A stretch of DNA of 64,000 bases from Methyloceanibacter sp. wino2. GTDB taxonomy: Bacteria > Pseudomonadota > Alphaproteobacteria > Rhizobiales > Methyloligellaceae. Position 1 is the first letter of the stretch; each line of letters starts with the position of its first letter. A model generated the notes under the pieces. That model searched no databases. It saw only the letters and a list, made by a program, of their open reading frames with translations, and was not told the DNA's origin. A program made the position numbers and the translations under genes. Where the stretch lies: assembly GCF_003071365.1 (NCBI RefSeq), contig NZ_CP028960.1:2834501-2898500 (forward strand), read 5' to 3'. Positions 28,122 to 38,882 of this stretch are shown one piece after another.

Positions 28122-28802
28122 ATGACGTTCGATTTCACGCGGCGGCTTTGTGCCGAGGCGCTGGGCACGTTTTTTCTTGTGATGGCGGTCGTCGGGTCCG
28201 GCATCATGGCGGAGACCCTTGCTGGCGGGAACGTGGCGCTGGCGCTTCTCTGCAACACGATCGCGACAGGCGCGGTCCTGTTCGTCATCATCACCATCTT
28301 CATCGGCGTCTCGGGGGCGCATTTCAACCCGGCGGTTAGTTTCGCCATGCTCCTGCGCGGATCGCTCCCGCGCGGCGAAGTGCTGCCGTATATGGCCGTG
28401 CAGATCGTGGGCGGATGTTTGGGCGCGATTGCGGCCCATTTGATGTTCGGCCTCGACGCAATTCAGATCAGTCAGCACACGAGGACCGGGTTCGGGCAGT
28501 GGCTCGGCGAGTTCATCGCCACGTTCGGGCTTGTCGCCACAATCCTGGGCTGCATCCGTTTCAACGTCGCCGCGATCCCTGCTGCGGTTGGGCTCTATAT
28601 TACGAGCGCGTATTGGTTCACGTCCTCGACCTCTTTCGCAAATCCGGCGGTGACGATCGCCCGCGCCATCAGCGACACGTTCTCAGGCATCGCGCCGGCC
28701 CATGTGCCGGCATTTCTGCTGGCGCAGTTCGTGGGTGCTGCCGCGGCGGTTCTGTTGTTCGGTTGGTTGCTCAGGCCCGGCTCGGAGAGCCACGGCAGCT
28801 AG
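28122..28802 (+). CDS. Aquaporin / aquaglyceroporin family channel (AqpS-like context)
   Basis: 226 residues, six hydrophobic helices, inner membrane. Both NPA loops are present (Asn69-Pro-Ala in [11 protein letters not shown] and Asn174-Pro-Ala in [11 protein letters not shown]), with the selectivity-filter arginine at 181. In Sinorhizobium the channel AqpS exports arsenite downhill. Position directly after arsM suggests it passes arsenite or a methylated product here, although water or glycerol cannot be excluded. The ATG at 28122 follows a GGGGGA ribosome site. It shares its last bases with the convergent TerB-like gene. Confidence 0.88.
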   Translation: MTFDFTRRLCAEALGTFFLVMAVVGSGIMAETLAGGNVALALLCNTIATGAVLFVIITIFIGVSGAHFNPAVSFAMLLRGSLPRGEVLPYMAVQIVGGCLGAIAAHLMFGLDAIQISQHTRTGFGQWLGEFIATFGLVATILGCIRFNVAAIPAAVGLYITSAYWFTSSTSFANPAVTIARAISDTFSGIAPAHVPAFLLAQFVGAAAAVLLFGWLLRPGSESHGS

Positions 28803-29191
28803 GTTGGTGAGCGAGGCGTGTCGACCTCCGCCAGGATCGCCTCCAACTCACTCTCCGTGAGCCGAAGTGCGCCGGCGACCCTACCGAGCGTGTCGCGCTC
28901 GGCTTGCGAAATGTGATTGTTGACGGCGAGGGTCCGATAGGCCCCGTGCATGATGGCCGTCTTCGCTTCAGGCGAGAAGCTGCCGGCGACACGCGAAAGG
29001 TCTTCGGCCACGTCTCGCCGGGCATAGACTTGGACCGCCGACACGACGCCGCCCACGTCCACAGGCCTTCCGGTCAGCTCTTGATAGACGCGTTGGATGA
29101 GGTCGACCTCGCGGGCGTCGAGCCTTTGATCGGCCGCCGCCATTGCGGCCATGGTCCTGAGGACCCAGTCCGCCTCCATTGCCGTCGTCAT
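28799..29191 (-). CDS. TerB-like (tellurite resistance / DjlA N-terminal fold) protein
   Basis: 130 residues, all helical. The pattern AAADQRLDAREVDLIQRVYQELTG and SQAERDTLGRVAGALRLTESELEAI fits the TerB superfamily, a metal-binding helical domain also found in DjlA co-chaperones. The start is the ATG at 29191; the longer in-frame extension upstream is Arg-rich and lacks family similarity. Role unknown. It overlaps the end of the aquaporin gene by a few bases (convergent). Whether it takes part in metalloid response is only suggested by position. Confidence 0.75.
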   Translation of the reverse strand: MTTAMEADWVLRTMAAMAAADQRLDAREVDLIQRVYQELTGRPVDVGGVVSAVQVYARRDVAEDLSRVAGSFSPEAKTAIMHGAYRTLAVNNHISQAERDTLGRVAGALRLTESELEAILAEVDTPRSPT

Positions 29192-29247
29192 TGTGAGTCG
29201 CTCCGAACCTACCCTGGCGCGAAGCGTGCCTTTCGATTTTTGCAATT

Positions 29248-29856
29248 CTAAGGCCGGTCGACGGCCACCTGTTTCCGCAGCCGCGCGTTCTCCGCTTCCA
29301 GCGCGGTGACGCGCTCGGCAAGCGGCTCGACGTCCTCGGCAAAGACCATCAGCGGAATGTGCTGGGGGCAGTTCGTGTCCCACGAGTTCACGGTGAAGAC
29401 GATGGCCGCCTCGGGACGCGCGACGTAGTTGTCGGGCATCAGCTGTTCAATGAGCGCGTCGTCGTTCTCCACCACCTTCGCCGTGCCCCAGATCTTCACG
29501 CGGCGGCGCAGGCGGTAATCCATGATGAAGATCATCGCCTTCGGGTTCTCGTCCAGATTTCCCGTCGAGATGTATTGGCGGTTGCCCGAGAAGTCCGCGA
29601 AGGCCAGCGTGTTCTCGTCGAGCACATGCAGGAAGCCGGGCGGCCCCCCGCGATGCTGGATGTAGGGCTGACCGTCGCTGCTGGTGGTCGCGAGGTAAAA
29701 CGAGCGGGCGTTCGCGATGAACTCGGCAAGGCCGTCATCGACGAACGTCCGTGTCGTGCCTTTGGCTTCCATCCGGGCATAGCCCTCACGCGAGCCACGG
29801 CGGGTCTGAGCCGCCTTGACCGAGGGGGTGAAGGTTATGTCCATCCAGGTGCGCAT
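29248..29856 (-). CDS. Pyridoxamine 5'-phosphate oxidase family flavoprotein
   Basis: 202 residues from the ATG at 29856. The split-barrel flavin domain shows FYLATTSSDGQPYIQHRGG, LAFADFSGNRQYISTGNL and the segment RRRVKIWGTAKVV, typical of small FMN or F420-type oxidoreductases rather than true PdxH. The last 25 residues form a short coiled coil (VEPLAERVTALEAENARLRKQ). Substrate unknown. It lies 8 bases after the GST gene on the same strand, forming a two-gene unit opposite a LysR regulator. Confidence 0.85.
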   Translation of the reverse strand: MRTWMDITFTPSVKAAQTRRGSREGYARMEAKGTTRTFVDDGLAEFIANARSFYLATTSSDGQPYIQHRGGPPGFLHVLDENTLAFADFSGNRQYISTGNLDENPKAMIFIMDYRLRRRVKIWGTAKVVENDDALIEQLMPDNYVARPEAAIVFTVNSWDTNCPQHIPLMVFAEDVEPLAERVTALEAENARLRKQVAVDRP

Positions 29857-29864
29857 GGGGTGGC

Positions 29865-30467
29865 CTACAGCGCCGGCATGGAGATAAAGCCGGGGAGGGC
29901 CTTGATGCGGCCGACCCAGGCCTGGATCGCGGGATAGGCGTCCAGCGGCACGCCGCCTTCGTGGCCAAGGGCCACATAAGGCATGCAGGCAATATCGGCG
30001 ATGGTGGGCCGGTCGAGCGCCAGCCATTCATTCTCTCCGAGGTGCGCCTCGAGCAGGCCGAGGATGCGGGCCGCGTTTGCCCGCGCTCCGTCCGCATCGA
30101 CGGGGAAGCCGAACTTGTCATGGAGACGCGCGTCCCCAGGGCCGCGGGCGATTTCGTTCTCCGCCACCATCAGCCAGTTCACCACGCTCGCCATGCCGAT
30201 GGGGTCCAGGGGCAGCCAGCTCTCGCCGCCATATTTGCGGGCGAGGTAGACCAGGATCGCCTGGGAGTCGCGCAAGACCACGTCGCCGTCCTGCAGCACG
30301 GGAACCTGGCCGAACGAGTTCAAGTCGATGAACGGGCTTTTCTTGTGCGCGCCCGCCATGAGGTCGACGGGCTCAAGCGTAACGTCCAGTCCGAGCAGGG
30401 CGCAAAAGAGCCGGACTTTGTAGCAATTTCCCGAGAGTTCCATGTCGTACAGCGTGCGAGCGGTCAT
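29865..30467 (-). CDS. Glutathione S-transferase family protein
   Basis: 200 residues, cytosolic. The thioredoxin-like N-terminal domain has SGNCYKVRLFCALLG (active-site region), a cis-proline in GQVPVLQDGD and the glutathione contact RDSQAILVYLA. The helical C-terminal domain has the N-capping motif DRPTIADIACMPY. Substrate unknown. The ATG at 30467 is divergent from the LysR gene at 30584, which probably controls this gene and the following flavoprotein. Confidence 0.9.
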   Translation of the reverse strand: MTARTLYDMELSGNCYKVRLFCALLGLDVTLEPVDLMAGAHKKSPFIDLNSFGQVPVLQDGDVVLRDSQAILVYLARKYGGESWLPLDPIGMASVVNWLMVAENEIARGPGDARLHDKFGFPVDADGARANAARILGLLEAHLGENEWLALDRPTIADIACMPYVALGHEGGVPLDAYPAIQAWVGRIKALPGFISMPAL

Positions 30468-30583
30468 TGAGCGTTTCCTTCCGGCGGTGTGGCTGCGGTG
30501 TGTCCCCATCCATATGGCGTATTCCGATTTTGTGCGGTATGGATGAAATATTGGATATATCCTTCCATAATACGGGATAATAA
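30468..30583. promoter_or_regulatory. Divergent GST / LysR control region
   Basis: A 116-base gap, AT-rich near the regulator start. It holds a dyad with ATGGA at 30539-30543 and TCCAT at 30564-30568, and inside it GGATATATCC (30553-30562), a perfect 10-base palindrome. LysR proteins bind T-N11-A type dyads in such divergent gaps and control both themselves and the neighbouring operon. Site assignment is a pattern match. Confidence 0.5.
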
Positions 30584-31498
30584 ATGGACCGGCTTGGAGC
30601 GATACGGGTGTTCGTGGCGATTGCCGACGCAGGCTCGCTATCGGCGGCCGGTGAGCGGCTCGGCATGCCGTTGACCACGGTGAGCCGCCATCTCAAGGCG
30701 CTGGAAGAGGCCCTCAACACGCGCCTTGTCACCCGGACCACGCGGCGACTGGCCCTGACGGAGCCGGGGCAGAATTATCTCGAGACATGCCGCCGGGTTC
30801 TCGGCGATCTCGACATGGCCGAACGCCACCTGGCCGGCGAGAAGGCGGAGCCCCGCGGTCTGCTGGCGCTGACGGCGCCCAGCCTGTTCGGGCGGTTGCA
30901 TGTACGCCCGGTGGTGAGCGCCTATCTGGACGCCTATCCGCAAATGACCGCGCGGATGCTCCTGGTGAACCGCGTGGTGAACCTCGTCGAGGAGGGGCTC
31001 GATGTCGGGATCCGCATCGGTCATCTGCCGGATTCGGCCATGCGCGCCACCACGTTGGGCACGGTCCGGCTGATCTGCTGCGCCAGTCCCGCCTATCTCG
31101 AGGCGGCCGGCGTGCCAGCGGAGCCGAGAGATCTGCTCGACCATTCCTGCATCACCTTCACCTCGTTCTCACAGCCCGATCGCTGGGGATTTCCAGGCAG
31201 CGGAGGTCCGGAGAAGCGGAAGGCCCAGAACGTTCCGGTCGAGCCGCGCTTGATCGTCAACACGGCCGAGACGGGGATCGACGCCGCGGTGTCTGGTCTC
31301 GGCATCGTCCGGGTCCTCTCCTACCAGGCTCAGGCCGCCCTGAAGGACGGGTCGTTGCGCCGGGTCCTCGAAGACTTCGAACCGGAGCCGCTGCCGGTGA
31401 GCCTCGTGCATCGGGAGGACCGTTTGCCGCAGCCGAAGGTCCAGGCGTTTTCCGAGATTGCGGTGCCTTTGTTGCGCAAGGCTCTCAAGGCCCTCTGA
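30584..31498 (+). CDS. LysR-family transcriptional regulator
   Basis: 304 residues. The N-terminal winged helix-turn-helix (residues 1-60) reads LGAIRVFVAIADAGSLSAAGERLG followed by TTVSRHLKALEEAL. The rest is the periplasmic-binding-like effector domain (about 90-300). It resembles the large LysR subgroup often found beside GST or oxidoreductase genes, which respond to aromatic or electrophilic compounds. The effector is not known. It is divergent from the GST-flavoprotein pair, its likely target. Confidence 0.92.
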   Translation: MDRLGAIRVFVAIADAGSLSAAGERLGMPLTTVSRHLKALEEALNTRLVTRTTRRLALTEPGQNYLETCRRVLGDLDMAERHLAGEKAEPRGLLALTAPSLFGRLHVRPVVSAYLDAYPQMTARMLLVNRVVNLVEEGLDVGIRIGHLPDSAMRATTLGTVRLICCASPAYLEAAGVPAEPRDLLDHSCITFTSFSQPDRWGFPGSGGPEKRKAQNVPVEPRLIVNTAETGIDAAVSGLGIVRVLSYQAQAALKDGSLRRVLEDFEPEPLPVSLVHREDRLPQPKVQAFSEIAVPLLRKALKAL

Positions 31499-33124
<1,626 letters not shown>

Positions 33125-33135
33125 AAGCGCGATTT

Positions 33136-33163
33136 GAGCGGCGGCTTCTGTAGCCGCCCGCTC
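33136..33163. terminator. Hairpin between convergent guaB and TPR gene
   Basis: GAGCG-GCGGCT (33136-33146) pairs with AGCCGC-C-CGCTC (33152-33163) around a short loop, with one bulged base. It sits in the 67-base gap between convergent genes and could serve both. There is no long T-run. Confidence 0.5.
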
Positions 33164-33191
33164 ATCTCGATGCCTGGGTGCAGCGTCGTTG

Positions 33192-34040
33192 CTATTTGAC
33201 GCCCATTGCGCGGACCTGGTCGAAGACGCCGGGCTCCAGCTTCTCGGCCATCCTGAGGTCGGCACTGCCGTCTGTAGGCTCGCCGGTCCGGCTCTTCACG
33301 ACGCCCCGGCCGACCAGGGCCAGCGCGTTGTTGCCCTGAATCTTCAGGGCCGTGTCGAAGTCGGGGCCTGCCTTGTCGAGATCATCGCTCAGGACATAGA
33401 CCCAGCCGCGATCGACGTAGCCTTTCGCGGTCTCGGGGTCGAGCTCGATCACCTTCGTGTAGTCGGCGATCGACTCATCATATTCCTTGCGTTTGCGGTA
33501 GATCTCGCCGCGGCTCGAATAGCCGTTGACGGCTTTCGGGTCCAACTCGACCTTCTTGTTCAGATCGGTGAGCGCTGTGTCGAGATCGTTCTTGTGGGTG
33601 TAGACGAGGCCGCGCAGCAAATAATAGTCCCCGTCGTCGTCCTTCAGCTCGATGGCCTGGTCCAGATCGGTGATCGCGTTGTCGTAATCCTTCATGGCGT
33701 CGTAGGCAGCCGCGCGCATGAAGTAGCTGTTGGCGCGCTTCGGATCGATCTCGACGGCAGCGTTGATGTCGACCATCGCCTCATCGAGATTGCCGGTGGC
33801 CGAGAGGCCCATGGCGCGCACGCTATGGGCGCGAATGAGGAGTGTCTTGTCGTCGCTGCCCCCGTCGATGAAGGCCTGGCAGGCGTCGAGCACTTCCTTG
33901 ATGCTCAGCTTGCCGTCGAAGCAGGGGTCCGAGGCCTTGTCGTCCTTGGCGGCGGCGGGGTGCGCGAGAAGCGCAGCGGCGAGAAGCCCGGCCGCGAGGG
34001 CCGCTCCGACGGAAAACATGGGAAAAGCGCGGATGCGCAT
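33192..34040 (-). CDS. Exported TPR-repeat protein
   Basis: 282 residues from the ATG at 34040, which follows a perfect AAGGAGG ribosome site. The signal peptide FSVGAALAAGLLAAALLAHPAAA is clear, then a region with one Cys pair (DPCFDG, LDACQAF). Five to six tetratricopeptide repeats follow (for example ANSYFMRAAAYDAMKDYDNAI, VNGYSSRGEIYRKRKEYDESI), covering about 85-265. It is probably a periplasmic scaffold for protein contacts, with the partner unknown. It converges on guaB. Confidence 0.85.
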   Translation of the reverse strand: MRIRAFPMFSVGAALAAGLLAAALLAHPAAAKDDKASDPCFDGKLSIKEVLDACQAFIDGGSDDKTLLIRAHSVRAMGLSATGNLDEAMVDINAAVEIDPKRANSYFMRAAAYDAMKDYDNAITDLDQAIELKDDDGDYYLLRGLVYTHKNDLDTALTDLNKKVELDPKAVNGYSSRGEIYRKRKEYDESIADYTKVIELDPETAKGYVDRGWVYVLSDDLDKAGPDFDTALKIQGNNALALVGRGVVKSRTGEPTDGSADLRMAEKLEPGVFDQVRAMGVK

Positions 34041-34287
34041 GGAAATCCTCCTTAGAAACGCTTTGAACTTTGCTGTTTTGTGTACGTTTAGAAGGGGCGG
34101 GACGCTCTCGTCAATTGAACATCCCTCCATGTTTCCAGGACATTCTGGCAGGCTTGAGGGCTAGGAGAGGGCGCCGATACCTCCGACAAAGAGCGTATCT
34201 ACAACTGCAGCGCCGGCGGAGTATAACAACGCAAAGCGCGCGAACTGCGCAGATCGCTGCGCGCAACGAATCCCAAAAGGAAAGCTC

Positions 34288-34716
34288 ATGTCGCTCGCAG
34301 CCATACTGTTGCCCATGTTTCTGCAGGTCGCGCTGACCTTTGCCCTGCTGTTCTGGATGATCATCTTGCGGCTCCGGGCCATCCGGAAGGGCGACGTGCA
34401 CCCCGAAGTAGCGGCGTCGCGTCAGGCGGATTGGCCCCCTTACGTGCAGCAGGTCAGCAATGCCTTCCACAACGCGATGGAGATGCCCACGCTGTTCTAC
34501 GTCGTCGTGCTTCTCGGCTTCATGACCAAGACCCTCGACACGACGGTCTATGTACTCATGTGGATGTTCACCCTTTCCCGGATCGGCCACACCGCCATCC
34601 ATGTGACGAGCAACAAGCTCGCGCATCGGACGCCCATGTTCCTGCTCGGTGCCATCGCTCTGGCGCTGATGTGGGTCCTCGTTGCCGGGCGGATCATCGT
34701 GTTCCAGACAAACTGA
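34288..34716 (+). CDS. MAPEG family membrane protein
   Basis: 142 residues with four hydrophobic helices. The segment QVSNAFHNAMEMPTLFYVVV followed by SRIGHTAIHVTSNKL matches the MAPEG (membrane-associated eicosanoid and glutathione metabolism) superfamily, where N and E residues of helix 2 bind glutathione in active members. The substrate in bacteria is mostly unknown. An AAAGGAAAG ribosome site precedes the ATG. Its TGA overlaps the ATG of the next gene by one base. Confidence 0.85.
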   Translation: MSLAAILLPMFLQVALTFALLFWMIILRLRAIRKGDVHPEVAASRQADWPPYVQQVSNAFHNAMEMPTLFYVVVLLGFMTKTLDTTVYVLMWMFTLSRIGHTAIHVTSNKLAHRTPMFLLGAIALALMWVLVAGRIIVFQTN

Positions 34717-36011
34717 TGACACCGGCAGGACGAGCAAGCGCGGCCATCGAAGTGCTCACCGACTTGGGGGCGCGCAAACGGCCGGCCTCCGAGGCGCTGA
34801 AGGATTGGGGCAGCGCCCATCGCTTCGCCGGATCCGGCGACCGGGCGGCGATCGGCAGCCTTGTGTTCGATTGCCTGCGGCAGCGCGCCTCTCTCGGCGC
34901 GGCCATGGAAGATGACGGCCCCCGGGCGCTCGTCTTGCGGGCTCTGGTGAGCGCGTGGGGCATGAGTGCCGACAGCGTCGATACTCTGTTCGACGGGAGC
35001 CGCTTCGCGCCAGAGCCGCTGACCGAGGCGGAGCGGGCCGGCCTCACGCGCGTGCTGTCGCCGGACGTTCCGGCCTGGGTGCGCGGGGATTATCCCGAAT
35101 GGCTGGAGGACTCCTTCGCGGCCGTGTTCGGGGAGGACGCGGTGGCCGAAGGCGCGGCGCTCTCGGTGCGTGCGCCGGTCGATCTGCGGGTGAACACGCT
35201 CAAAGCCAACCGTGACAAGGTCTTGAAAGCATTGGCGCGTTTCACGCCGCAGCCGACCGCCTATGCGCGCCACGGACTGCGCATCGCTCCCCGGCAAGGG
35301 TCGGCGCGGACGCCCCATGTGGAGGCGGACGCGGCCCATGGAAAAGGATGGCTCGAGGTCCAGGACGAGGGCTCGCAGATCGCAGCCGCCATGACCGGCG
35401 CGGGACCGCGCGAGCAGGTCATCGACCTGTGCGCCGGCGCCGGCGGGAAGACCTTGGCGTTGGCGGCGGCGATGGAGAACACCGGCCAGCTCTATGCCTA
35501 TGACGCGAACCGCATGCGTCTTCGCCCTATCTTCGATCGCTTGCGGCGCGCGGGCGCCCGCAACGTGCAGGTGCTGGAAGGCGGGGTCGACGCGGGGCTT
35601 GCACCCCTGAAGGGCCGCATGGACAGGGTCGTCATCGACGCGCCCTGCACGGGCTCTGGAACCTGGCGGCGGCGGCCGGATGCCAAATGGCGCCTGACGC
35701 CGGAGATGCTTTCGGGGCGTATGGCCGACCAGGTCGCGGTGCTCGATGCGGGCGCGGGCCTCGTGAAACCCGGCGGCCGGCTCACCTACATTACGTGCTC
35801 GGTGCTGCCGGGAGAGAACCGCGAGCAGGTGGACAGCTTCCTCGAGCGCCATCCGGACTTTGTGCTGAAGCCTTGGCGGGAGGCGTGGGAGGGCGCGATC
35901 GAGGCAGACGCGCCGTCCTCCGCGGACGGGTCCGACGAGACGCTGCTGATGACGCCGCGCAGCCACGGCACGGACGGTTTCTTCGTCGCAACGCTCGAAC
36001 GGCAGGCTTAG
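34716..36011 (+). CDS. RsmB/NOP-family rRNA (cytosine-5)-methyltransferase
   Basis: 431 residues. The N-terminal NusB-like helical RNA-binding domain (about 1-130) is followed by a SAM-dependent methyltransferase domain. VIDLCAGAGGKTLALAAAM is SAM motif I. Two cysteines needed for m5C catalysis are present in DAPCTGSGTWRR and TYITCSVLPGEN. The target is probably 16S rRNA C967, as for RsmB, but related enzymes modify other sites. The start is the ATG overlapping the MAPEG stop; a longer upstream frame lies antisense-like inside the MAPEG gene and was rejected. Confidence 0.9.
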   Translation: MTPAGRASAAIEVLTDLGARKRPASEALKDWGSAHRFAGSGDRAAIGSLVFDCLRQRASLGAAMEDDGPRALVLRALVSAWGMSADSVDTLFDGSRFAPEPLTEAERAGLTRVLSPDVPAWVRGDYPEWLEDSFAAVFGEDAVAEGAALSVRAPVDLRVNTLKANRDKVLKALARFTPQPTAYARHGLRIAPRQGSARTPHVEADAAHGKGWLEVQDEGSQIAAAMTGAGPREQVIDLCAGAGGKTLALAAAMENTGQLYAYDANRMRLRPIFDRLRRAGARNVQVLEGGVDAGLAPLKGRMDRVVIDAPCTGSGTWRRRPDAKWRLTPEMLSGRMADQVAVLDAGAGLVKPGGRLTYITCSVLPGENREQVDSFLERHPDFVLKPWREAWEGAIEADAPSSADGSDETLLMTPRSHGTDGFFVATLERQA

Positions 36012-36072
36012 AGCGCGCCGCGAAATTCCCGATTCCTTTGAATCGGTTGGCGCCTAGCCTTGCGTTTTTGAT

Positions 36073-37095
36073 TCACGGGGTGCGGACGTCGATCGCGGTC
36101 ATGCCGTCGGCAGTTTTGCGGTGCCCGGCGCCGCTCAACCCGGCGCCTGCGATCAACGCTTCCATCTCCGCCAGGGTGCGCGTTTTGCCGCCCGTGATCG
36201 CCATCATATGCAGGTCGGTCATGATGGCTTCGGGGTCGGCGCTTGCGTCTTCGGGCATCAGCCGCTCGTAGATGACGAGCCGCGCGCCCGGCGTCATCGC
36301 CCGGCGGCAGTTCTCCAGGACCGCGGCGGCGTCCGTGTCGTCGTGCCGCTGCAGCACGCTCTTCAGGACATAGATGTCGGCGACGGCGGGAACCTCCTCG
36401 CGGGCATCGCCGGGGAGGAACTCGATCCGGTCCGCGAACCCGAGGACATCGAACAGCCGCATCGCGTCGTCCAGCACGGGTGGCGCATCGTAGACGATGC
36501 CCTTGAGCGACGGGTCGCGCTCCAGCACATCCGCCAGCCAGGCGCCGTAGCCTCCACCGACGCTTGCGATCACCGCGCCCTCGGCGACGTCGCCCAGGGC
36601 TTCGTGCATGCTACCCGGATTGGCCAGCTCCTCCTTGGCCACGTAGCGGAACAGGAACCGGCCTTCGTCGGATTTGGCGCCGCGCCAGTCTGCGGCGGTC
36701 TTGTTGAGGGCGAAGGGCAGCGAGGGCTCGCCCGTGCGCAGCGAATACATCATGGACATCCAGGGCATCCAATACTGCCCCACCACGACGAAGGCCTTCT
36801 CGCTGAGGTTCGAGGGACTGCCATGGGTGAGGCATTCGGCGGCGGGCGTCAGCGCGAAGCGGCCGTCGTCCAGCTCCTCGCACAGCCGCATCGCCACGAG
36901 GCCGCGCAGGAGGCGCCGCAGGGGGCCTGCCTCGAGCCCCAGATCGGAGGCGAGCGCTTCGGGGTTGCGCGGCTCGGCCTTCAGAAGATCAGGCAGGCCA
37001 GCCGTGACCGCCGTGAAGAGCAGGGCCGCTTCGTGGTAGGCGGCTATCCTGTCCTTGAGCCGCTCCTCGATCTCGCGCTGCTCCGTCTCGTCCAT
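36073..37095 (-). CDS. SAM-dependent O-methyltransferase (dimerisation domain type)
   Basis: 340 residues from the ATG at 37095. The N-terminal helical domain (1-110) resembles the dimerisation domain of plant-type and hydroxyneurosporene O-methyltransferases. The Rossmann domain has motif I IASVGGGYGAWLADVL and a later segment DIYVLKSVLQRHDD, whose Gln replaces the usual His of VLH.W. A catalytic His of the classic O-methyltransferases is not obvious, so small-molecule specificity is open. It is a single gene between the RsmB-type gene (convergent) and guaA (divergent). Confidence 0.82.
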   Translation of the reverse strand: MDETEQREIEERLKDRIAAYHEAALLFTAVTAGLPDLLKAEPRNPEALASDLGLEAGPLRRLLRGLVAMRLCEELDDGRFALTPAAECLTHGSPSNLSEKAFVVVGQYWMPWMSMMYSLRTGEPSLPFALNKTAADWRGAKSDEGRFLFRYVAKEELANPGSMHEALGDVAEGAVIASVGGGYGAWLADVLERDPSLKGIVYDAPPVLDDAMRLFDVLGFADRIEFLPGDAREEVPAVADIYVLKSVLQRHDDTDAAAVLENCRRAMTPGARLVIYERLMPEDASADPEAIMTDLHMMAITGGKTRTLAEMEALIAGAGLSGAGHRKTADGMTAIDVRTP

Positions 37096-37253
37096 GCGGC
37101 TCGTCCCCCCGGCTTGGCGTCCTAATTCCTTGATAGGGGGAATGTTGCGCATTTCCGAGCGGAAAACTCGCAAGAACCCGGCGCGAAGCCCCTGGCCTTG
37201 CGGAGACTCCTGCTATAACGGCCGCCAGAGAGGCCGAAACGGCGAAACCGAAA

Positions 37254-38849
37254 ATGGCGCATATGGATCAAGAGACCGCACACGAAGACCCCATAGAAGG
37301 CACCGAGGATTGGGTGCTGATCGTCGATTTCGGCAGCCAGGTGACGCAGCTCATCGCCCGGCGCGTGCGCGAAGCGGGCGTCTATTCGGAAATCGTGCCT
37401 TTCGACCGGGCCGAGGCGGTGCTGGCCGCCGCGAAGCCGAAGGCCATCATCCTGTCGGGCGGCCCGGCGTCCGTGCATGAGACCGGCACGCCCCGCGCGC
37501 CGGATGAGATCTTCAAAGCCGGGGTGCCCGTGCTCGGCATCTGTTATGGCGAGCAGGCCATGGTGGCGGCGCTCGGCGGGCAGGTGGAAGCCGGGCACGA
37601 ACGCGAATTCGGCCGGGCCGAGCTCGAGGTGGTCGCCGACACGGCGCTGTTCGACGGCGTGTTCGAAGAGGGCGAGAGGGCGCAGGTCTGGATGAGCCAT
37701 GGCGACCGGGTTACGGCGCTGCCCGACGGTTTCCGCGCGGTGGGCGTGTCCACCGGTGCGCCTTTCGCGGCCATCGCGGACGACGAGCGCAAGCTTTATG
37801 GCGTGCAGTTCCACCCGGAAGTGGTGCATACGCCCAAGGGCGCCGCGATCATCGAGACGTTCGTGCGGAAGATCGGCGGCTGTCACGGCGACTGGAGCAT
37901 GGCGCAGTTCCGCGAGGCGGAGGTGCAGCGCATCCGCAGCCAAGTCGGTTCGGGAAGGGTCGTGTGCGGGCTATCGGGCGGCGTGGATTCCTCCGTCGCG
38001 GCGCTCCTCATCCACGAGGCCATCGGCGATCAGCTCACCTGCATTTTCGTGGATCACGGCCTGCTCAGGAAGAACGAGGCCACGGAAGTCGTCGACCTGT
38101 TCCGCGGGCATTACAACATCCCGCTCGTGCATGTGGATGCGTCCGAGCGTTTCCTGCGCGCGCTGGACGGCATCTCCGACCCGGAAGCCAAGCGCAAGAT
38201 CATTGGGCGGCTCTTCATCGAGGTGTTCGAGGAAGAATCCGAGAAGCTCGAGGACGCGCAGTTCCTCGCGCAAGGCACGCTTTACCCGGACGTGATCGAG
38301 AGCGTCTCGGCGACGGGCGGGCCTTCCGTCACCATCAAATCGCACCACAATGTGGGCGGCCTGCCGGAGACGATGAAGCTGAAACTCGTCGAGCCCTTGC
38401 GCATGCTGTTCAAGGACGAGGTGCGCCGGCTCGGCCGCGAGCTCGGCCTGCCCGAGACCTTCGTGGGCCGTCACCCGTTCCCGGGGCCGGGGCTCGCCAT
38501 CCGCATCCCCGGCGACATCACCCAAGAGAAGCTGGAAATCCTGCGCGCCGCCGACGCGATCTACCTGGAAGAGATTCGCAACGCCGGCCTCTACGACACG
38601 ATCTGGCAGGCCTTCGCCGTGCTGCTGCCCGTGCGCACTGTCGGCGTCATGGGCGATGCGCGCACCTACGACTTCGTCTGCGCGCTGCGCGCCGTCACCT
38701 CCACGGACGGGATGACGGCGGACTATTTCGACTTCTCACACGACTTTCTGGGGCGCACGGCCACGCGCATCATCAACGAGGTGCGCGGCATCAACCGCGT
38801 CGTCTACGACATCACCTCGAAACCGCCCGGCACCATCGAGTGGGAGTGA
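37254..38849 (+). CDS. guaA: GMP synthase (glutamine-hydrolysing)
   Basis: Amination of XMP to GMP. 531 residues. The glutamine amidotransferase domain has the catalytic Cys97 in GICYGEQ and the His/Glu pair in [10 protein letters not shown]. The ATP-pyrophosphatase PP-loop LSGGVDSS starts near residue 240, and the C-terminal dimerisation domain ends [21 protein letters not shown]. The 3' end of guaA is a known integration site of genomic islands. Here a diverged second copy of the last 70 bases is found 600 bases downstream (39393-39473). A short ACCGCC/GGCGGT hairpin overlaps the stop. Confidence 0.97.
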   Translation: MAHMDQETAHEDPIEGTEDWVLIVDFGSQVTQLIARRVREAGVYSEIVPFDRAEAVLAAAKPKAIILSGGPASVHETGTPRAPDEIFKAGVPVLGICYGEQAMVAALGGQVEAGHEREFGRAELEVVADTALFDGVFEEGERAQVWMSHGDRVTALPDGFRAVGVSTGAPFAAIADDERKLYGVQFHPEVVHTPKGAAIIETFVRKIGGCHGDWSMAQFREAEVQRIRSQVGSGRVVCGLSGGVDSSVAALLIHEAIGDQLTCIFVDHGLLRKNEATEVVDLFRGHYNIPLVHVDASERFLRALDGISDPEAKRKIIGRLFIEVFEEESEKLEDAQFLAQGTLYPDVIESVSATGGPSVTIKSHHNVGGLPETMKLKLVEPLRMLFKDEVRRLGRELGLPETFVGRHPFPGPGLAIRIPGDITQEKLEILRAADAIYLEEIRNAGLYDTIWQAFAVLLPVRTVGVMGDARTYDFVCALRAVTSTDGMTADYFDFSHDFLGRTATRIINEVRGINRVVYDITSKPPGTIEWE

Positions 38850-38882
38850 CCGCCTTCGGCGGTAGCACTACGCCTCTGACTG

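Noticed and set aside
34431-34715. Upstream extension of the RsmB-type gene
   Set aside because: It lies inside the MAPEG gene in another frame, while the ATG at 34716 overlaps the MAPEG stop and begins family similarity.
38849-38863. ACCGCC/GGCGGT hairpin at the guaA stop as a terminator
   Set aside because: The stem is only six pairs with a three-base loop and no T-run; it is noted in the guaA entry only.
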